From an uncultured Bacilli bacterium (GTDB lineage: Bacteria; Bacillota_I; Bacilli_A; RF39; UBA660), in the NCBI GenBank assembly GCA_948874605.1, contig CAQRXS010000013.1, positions 1-18,129 on the forward strand: 18,129 bases of DNA, given 5' to 3'. Each line of letters starts with the position of its first letter. Position 1 is the stretch's first letter. Below, piece after piece: positions 14,628 to 18,129 of this stretch. A model generated the notes under the pieces. It worked only from the letters and a program-made list of their open reading frames with translations. It ran no database searches and was not told the DNA's origin. The translations under genes and the position numbers were made by a program.

Positions 14628-16715
14628 TCAATTAATTAGATAATTAGATTTTTTTAAAGACAATGTTTTTATTTTTATTTGATCTTCTTCTGTTATAATT
14701 GCTTCCTTTTTGACAAGATTACTTTCTAATACTTTCATATTATTAATACTTTTTAATAATTTCGTAAAATTACCTTTACATTTCAAATCAATATCTTTAA
14801 TCAAAGATGCTTCATCTAAATATAAGGTATGTAAATCGAAGTATGGATTACAATTAAATTCTCTATTGCTTTCAAATGATCTTTCTTCAGGTAAATATTT
14901 AGCTATAATAATTAATTCTTCGACAGTAAATGATGAGTAGTTACGATTTATCAAATTAACTAAAGCTATTAAACATTTTTCATAAGCTTTTCTCAAATGC
15001 TCAATATAGTGCCATTTTTCTTCTTCTTTATAGAGTTTATAAATGATTTCATGGCCGGATTCTAATCTTCTTAATAAATCTTTATAAACTAAGCTTAAAG
15101 AAATATTTGAACTAACAGTTTGCATATTAGAAACAAATTCACTAACTGTGACATTATTTAGTCCATACTCTACATTCATTTGTACAGCTTCTTTTAATTG
15201 ATTTATATAATCTTCTGTCAAATCATTATTTTTTGAAGGTTTTACTGGATATTTACGACGAAATTCTAAAGCTTCTTGTTCTGTTGTAATTGGTTTCATT
15301 CTTGTTTCATTATTAAAGATAATAGGTCTTCCGTCAATATAAAATAGACACTTTTTCGTTAATACAATTTTATCTTTTGGTTCATCATAAAATAAAGAAT
15401 TATAAAGATATTTCATTTCTTTTAATTTGCCGGTTATATTATATGCATCACTTTTTAAATGCCTAAACATTAAATGACTGAAATAATTTTCATAATAACC
15501 ATCTAATTTTAAAAAGTCAGGTTTTAATAGATAGGATACTAAGTCTTTAAAATTATTCCCAAATTTTATAAGAGTTTCTGCTTCATATGGTGTAGTGTAA
15601 AAAGTTTTATAAAAATTATTCATTTTTAAAATTCTTTCCATTTCACTTTCGGTTATATAATATTCTTTTTCTTCTGCATTATAATTATTATCTAATATTT
15701 GCTTTATTTTAATACGCGTTTTATTTTTTTCTTCTAACTTTTTTGTGGCTTTGTAATCATTTAATTTTAATAAAGGAAAGTCCATATCTCCACTACTTGA
15801 AAAAATAGTAATACTTTCTAAAAAAGGCATTCTGCTTAAAAAATCAATATTATCTAAAGAAGCTGCAATTCTTAATCTGTTTAAATGTGGGCAACTATCA
15901 GGTAAAAAGGTAAAACTATTACCTAAGTCTTTTTGCTGATTATTTCCTTTTTCATCATATTCGGGTAGGTATTCTATACTTAAATATTCTAAATCAGGAA
16001 AATTAGTTTTTAAAAATAATGAAAAAAAGTTAATATCACATTCAAACATAGATATACGGTTGCTATAACAACTGCAAGAAGTCATTATATTAGTATTAAT
16101 CTGTTTAAAATTACATCGAACGAAATTAAAATCATTTTTACTATCTATTAAACACATTGAACTTTCAAGAATACAATCATTAAAATTTATTTTTATTTTA
16201 TGATCCGTTATAAATGCACAATCAGATGCAACTACACAGTTATTAAATTCGATACTTTCTAGCAATGGAAATAGAGAGCAAATTTGCTTCGTTAAAGAAG
16301 AATCTACTCGTGTATTATTTATTTGAATGCTATTAATTTCTTTTATTTGACTCTTAATATTATAGGCACGTAAGTCATATAGCCAAATAAAATCTTCTTT
16401 TTTTCCATTTAATATTTTAGAATAAAATTCTTTGAAGTTCTCACCAGAATGCTCCGTGAAAGAACAAAAAGATATATATTTTGTTCTTTTTGAAATGCCG
16501 TTAAAATCAAAAGAAAGGGCTCCACTGTATTTTTCGTTAAAAATATGTACTAAACCTCCCAGTAAGTATTTTTTATATTTTCTTATATATTGTTTTGGCA
16601 TAGATTTAGTAAATAATTCTCCTTTTTGATTCACGACAAAAGTATCTTTTTTTGCATAGCTTAAAATTATTGTATTATATATCTTTATTTTTAAATTTAA
16701 ATATTCATTAATCAT
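14628..16715 (-). CDS. LRR-like protein of unknown function
   Basis: A 695-residue protein using the ATG at 16713-16715. The frame stays open to an ATG at 16742, but that ATG overlaps a perfect TATAAT that serves better as a -10. AGGTGGG lies just before the inner ATG, 4 nt away. No signal peptide or membrane helix is seen. Residues about 148-307 contain at least six irregular beta-strand repeats of the leucine-rich type, such as LLESIEFNNC, KIKINFNDC, DLEYLSIEYL, HLNRLRIA and FLESITIF. Cys and Asn often occupy the turn position, as in LRR or pentapeptide-like solenoids. The C-terminal half (about 320-695) is helical and charged with no recognised motif. It could be a recognition protein or a ligand-binding scaffold. 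The neighbouring nucleotidyltransferase is on the same strand but separated by about 250 nt. Confidence 0.65.
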   Translation of the reverse strand: MINEYLNLKIKIYNTIILSYAKKDTFVVNQKGELFTKSMPKQYIRKYKKYLLGGLVHIFNEKYSGALSFDFNGISKRTKYISFCSFTEHSGENFKEFYSKILNGKKEDFIWLYDLRAYNIKSQIKEINSIQINNTRVDSSLTKQICSLFPLLESIEFNNCVVASDCAFITDHKIKINFNDCILESSMCLIDSKNDFNFVRCNFKQINTNIMTSCSCYSNRISMFECDINFFSLFLKTNFPDLEYLSIEYLPEYDEKGNNQQKDLGNSFTFLPDSCPHLNRLRIAASLDNIDFLSRMPFLESITIFSSSGDMDFPLLKLNDYKATKKLEEKNKTRIKIKQILDNNYNAEEKEYYITESEMERILKMNNFYKTFYTTPYEAETLIKFGNNFKDLVSYLLKPDFLKLDGYYENYFSHLMFRHLKSDAYNITGKLKEMKYLYNSLFYDEPKDKIVLTKKCLFYIDGRPIIFNNETRMKPITTEQEALEFRRKYPVKPSKNNDLTEDYINQLKEAVQMNVEYGLNNVTVSEFVSNMQTVSSNISLSLVYKDLLRRLESGHEIIYKLYKEEEKWHYIEHLRKAYEKCLIALVNLINRNYSSFTVEELIIIAKYLPEERSFESNREFNCNPYFDLHTLYLDEASLIKDIDLKCKGNFTKLLKSINNMKVLESNLVKKEAIITEEDQIKIKTLSLKKSNYLIN

Positions 16716-16740
16716 ATGCCCACCTGTTTTCATTGTTAAC

Positions 16741-16746
16741 ATTATA
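16741..16746 (-). promoter_or_regulatory. -10 element of the LRR-like gene
   Basis: A consensus TATAAT reads on the minus strand at 16746-16741, overlapping the outer ATG of the frame. Transcription would start near 16734, which excludes that ATG and favours 16715. The -35 region (TTTTCT) is poor. Confidence 0.45.
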
Positions 16747-16919
16747 ACTTATATAAAATTAGAAGAAAAGCAAAACTTTATAATTGGCAATACGCATTGT
16801 TATACATTATTTTTTAATATGATAAAGTAATGCTTTCAGACATGGAAACAAGGTTTTCAAACTGATAAAAGTTTTGAATATAATTAAACGCTGTTTCATT
16901 ATATAGTTCTATTGTTTTT

Positions 16920-16946
16920 AGTGTTTAAAAAGTTTATTTAAGCACT
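16920..16946. repeat. Imperfect inverted repeat downstream of the nucleotidyltransferase gene
   Basis: AGTGTTTAAA (16920-16929) and TTTAAGCACT (16937-16946) match at 9 of 10 positions. It lies 18-44 nt past the stop of the minus-strand nucleotidyltransferase gene and may end its transcript, but there is no clear T tail in that direction. The rest of 16747-16963 shows nothing else I can support. Confidence 0.3.
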
Positions 16947-16963
16947 TGGTAGTAATTTTTTCA

Positions 16964-17977
16964 TTATCTATATATTTTTAAGTAGTAGTCATCATAATCT
17001 AAACGATAATTTCTATCTAAAATGCAGAATAATTTTTCTAAGTAATTTATTCTTTCATTTGTGTCAGTGGTATTGACTGCTTGTTCATATAACTCTTGTA
17101 ATTTTTCATAATCGCATTCTATATTTTCTGCAAATGTGATGATACTTCCAACGGTTAAGTTGTAAAGACAATTTGCATATGGATGATTTTTTAGAAGCAT
17201 CTCTTCGCATTTTATTAATTGATTGTTTAAAGTAATTAGTTTTTTCTTAATTTCTTGAGTTGTTAGGAAATTAGATGATTTTGACAGTTTTGTTTTTACG
17301 TCTAAGAACTGTTTCAAAAAAGAAATAATAAATTTTTTTTGCTCGTTTCTATTTGTTTCTTTTAAGGCTTGTAAGTAAGTTTCTATGAATTCTTTTTTTG
17401 GCAATTTTAAAAAGTATTTTTTTGCTTTTTCTTCATCATTATATAAATCATATACTTTAGTAGACTGAATTATAGAACAATTTTCTTTTGCGTGATATAA
17501 CTTTCTTAAAAATTCAAGCGCTAAAAAATAATAAACATCTTTATATTTTTCTTCATTTAATAGAAAAGACGTACAGTAATTTTCTACGATTTCAATATAG
17601 TTTTCGTTTAAGTTTCTGCTTTTTTTAATTTGATAATCTAATAATGTACACAGTTGTTCATAAAGATTAATTTTATCTATTATTATTTTTCCAGTTTTTA
17701 AAACAGATTTTAAGTAAGAGTTTCTTGAGGTATTTACGTACATAATATCTTGTTTTAGTTCATCAATTTGGAAGCCATGAATTTCTATTTTGTAGCCATC
17801 GATTAGTCTTGCGGCCGTGAAGGTATTATGTTCTGTTACGACGAAAATATCTAAATCACTACTAGAAGTATATGAATTCGTTAAGCGACTTCCATATGCT
17901 ATGATTAATAAAATTTCATCTTTTTCTAAATAATTTGTTTCTTCCAAAAATCTTTCCAATAATTGTTCTGTTTGCAT
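16964..17977 (-). CDS. Nucleotidyltransferase-fold protein
   Basis: A 337-residue protein. The N-terminal 70 residues carry the polymerase-beta nucleotidyltransferase signature AYGSRLTNSY followed by SSSDLDIFVV. Gly29-Ser30 form the phosphate-binding turn and Asp41 and Asp43 are the metal ligands. The third acidic position appears to be Glu65 in YKIEIHGF, where Asp is more common. The rest is helical and Lys/Glu-rich, with no recognised domain; its length resembles antibiotic or toxin-type nucleotidyltransferases with a helical C-terminal half. The transferred nucleotide and acceptor cannot be read from sequence. AAGGAAG precedes the ATG and a good promoter lies upstream. No HEPN partner gene is adjacent, so a MNT-HEPN toxin-antitoxin pair is not supported. 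Confidence 0.75.
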   Translation of the reverse strand: MQTEQLLERFLEETNYLEKDEILLIIAYGSRLTNSYTSSSDLDIFVVTEHNTFTAARLIDGYKIEIHGFQIDELKQDIMYVNTSRNSYLKSVLKTGKIIIDKINLYEQLCTLLDYQIKKSRNLNENYIEIVENYCTSFLLNEEKYKDVYYFLALEFLRKLYHAKENCSIIQSTKVYDLYNDEEKAKKYFLKLPKKEFIETYLQALKETNRNEQKKFIISFLKQFLDVKTKLSKSSNFLTTQEIKKKLITLNNQLIKCEEMLLKNHPYANCLYNLTVGSIITFAENIECDYEKLQELYEQAVNTTDTNERINYLEKLFCILDRNYRLDYDDYYLKIYR

Positions 17978-18003
17978 GTTGCACTTCCTTTTTTTGATTT
18001 TTT

Positions 18004-18032
18004 ATTCTATCATTCCCTAAAATTTTTGGCAA
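18004..18032 (-). promoter_or_regulatory. Promoter of the nucleotidyltransferase gene
   Basis: On the minus strand TTGCCA (complement of 18027-18032), a 17-nt spacer and TAGAAT (complement of 18004-18009), with TGA before the -10. A second candidate, TTGACA with an 18-nt spacer to TAATAA, lies further upstream. Confidence 0.6.
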
Positions 18033-18120
18033 TATTTATCGAGCAATAGTTAAACTTATTTATTATGAAAATAGGGATTTTAATGTCAATAATATGTATT
18101 TTTTCTTTCCTTTCTTGACA

Positions 18121-18129
18121 GAGGGGGGG
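18121..18129. other. G run at the window end
   Basis: The last nine bases are GA followed by seven G, in a very AT-rich sequence. This may be a read or assembly artefact at a contig edge. The TTGACA just before it (18115-18120) could be a -35 for an unseen + strand gene, but nothing supports that further. Confidence 0.4.

Noticed and set aside
16964..17977. MNT-HEPN toxin-antitoxin pair.
   Set aside because: The protein is much longer than a minimal MNT antitoxin, and no HEPN gene is adjacent within the window.

Overview
The window is very AT-rich, with short intergenic gaps, strong Gram-positive ribosome binding sites and many T-tailed hairpins. It carries Bacillota-type genes: PepF, RsgA/CpgA, UvrB, a SipW-like signal peptidase and a TasA/camelysin-like protein. 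This points to a low-GC Bacillota, plausibly an uncultured gut lineage near the Bacilli/Erysipelotrichia. That placement is inference. The genetic code appears standard: TGA ends several genes and TGG encodes Trp. No tRNA, rRNA, CRISPR array or insertion sequence was seen, and no gene-free stretch exceeds 300 bases.

Region 1 (1-4130, + strand) is mostly housekeeping. An RBBP9/YdeN-type hydrolase whose catalytic His is replaced by Tyr is followed 3 nt later by an oligoendopeptidase F. A promoter, a 22-codon ORF and a hairpin with an alternative pairing then precede rsgA, an attenuator-like layout. rsgA itself carries a frameshift near 2836-2842. A four-helix membrane protein of unknown function closes the region.

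Region 2 (4105-7218, - strand) is one large gene. It joins an Mrr-type nuclease domain to a STAND-type P-loop NTPase and a long helical C-terminal part. This is the architecture of stand-alone, Avs-like antiphage proteins.

Region 3 (7363-12380, + strand) is the most unusual part: four genes, each with its own readable promoter, that look like a cell-surface fibre or matrix module. They are a small TasA/camelysin-like protein, an 852-residue protein with about 53 Asp-rich calcium-loop repeats and 14 CxxxC pairs, a Ser/His signal peptidase of SipW type, and a small membrane-anchored protein. The three non-peptidase proteins appear to share a terminal beta-sandwich-like segment ending in a Gly-Lys motif. 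The likely logic is that the peptidase processes the TasA-like and repeat proteins at their GATF-type signal sequences. The repeat array consists of two blocks offset by exactly 318 residues.

Region 4 (12449-17977, - strand) holds uvrB, a 695-residue LRR-like protein of unknown function whose start is best moved downstream, and a 337-residue nucleotidyltransferase-fold protein. The window ends in a run of G that may be an assembly or read artefact.
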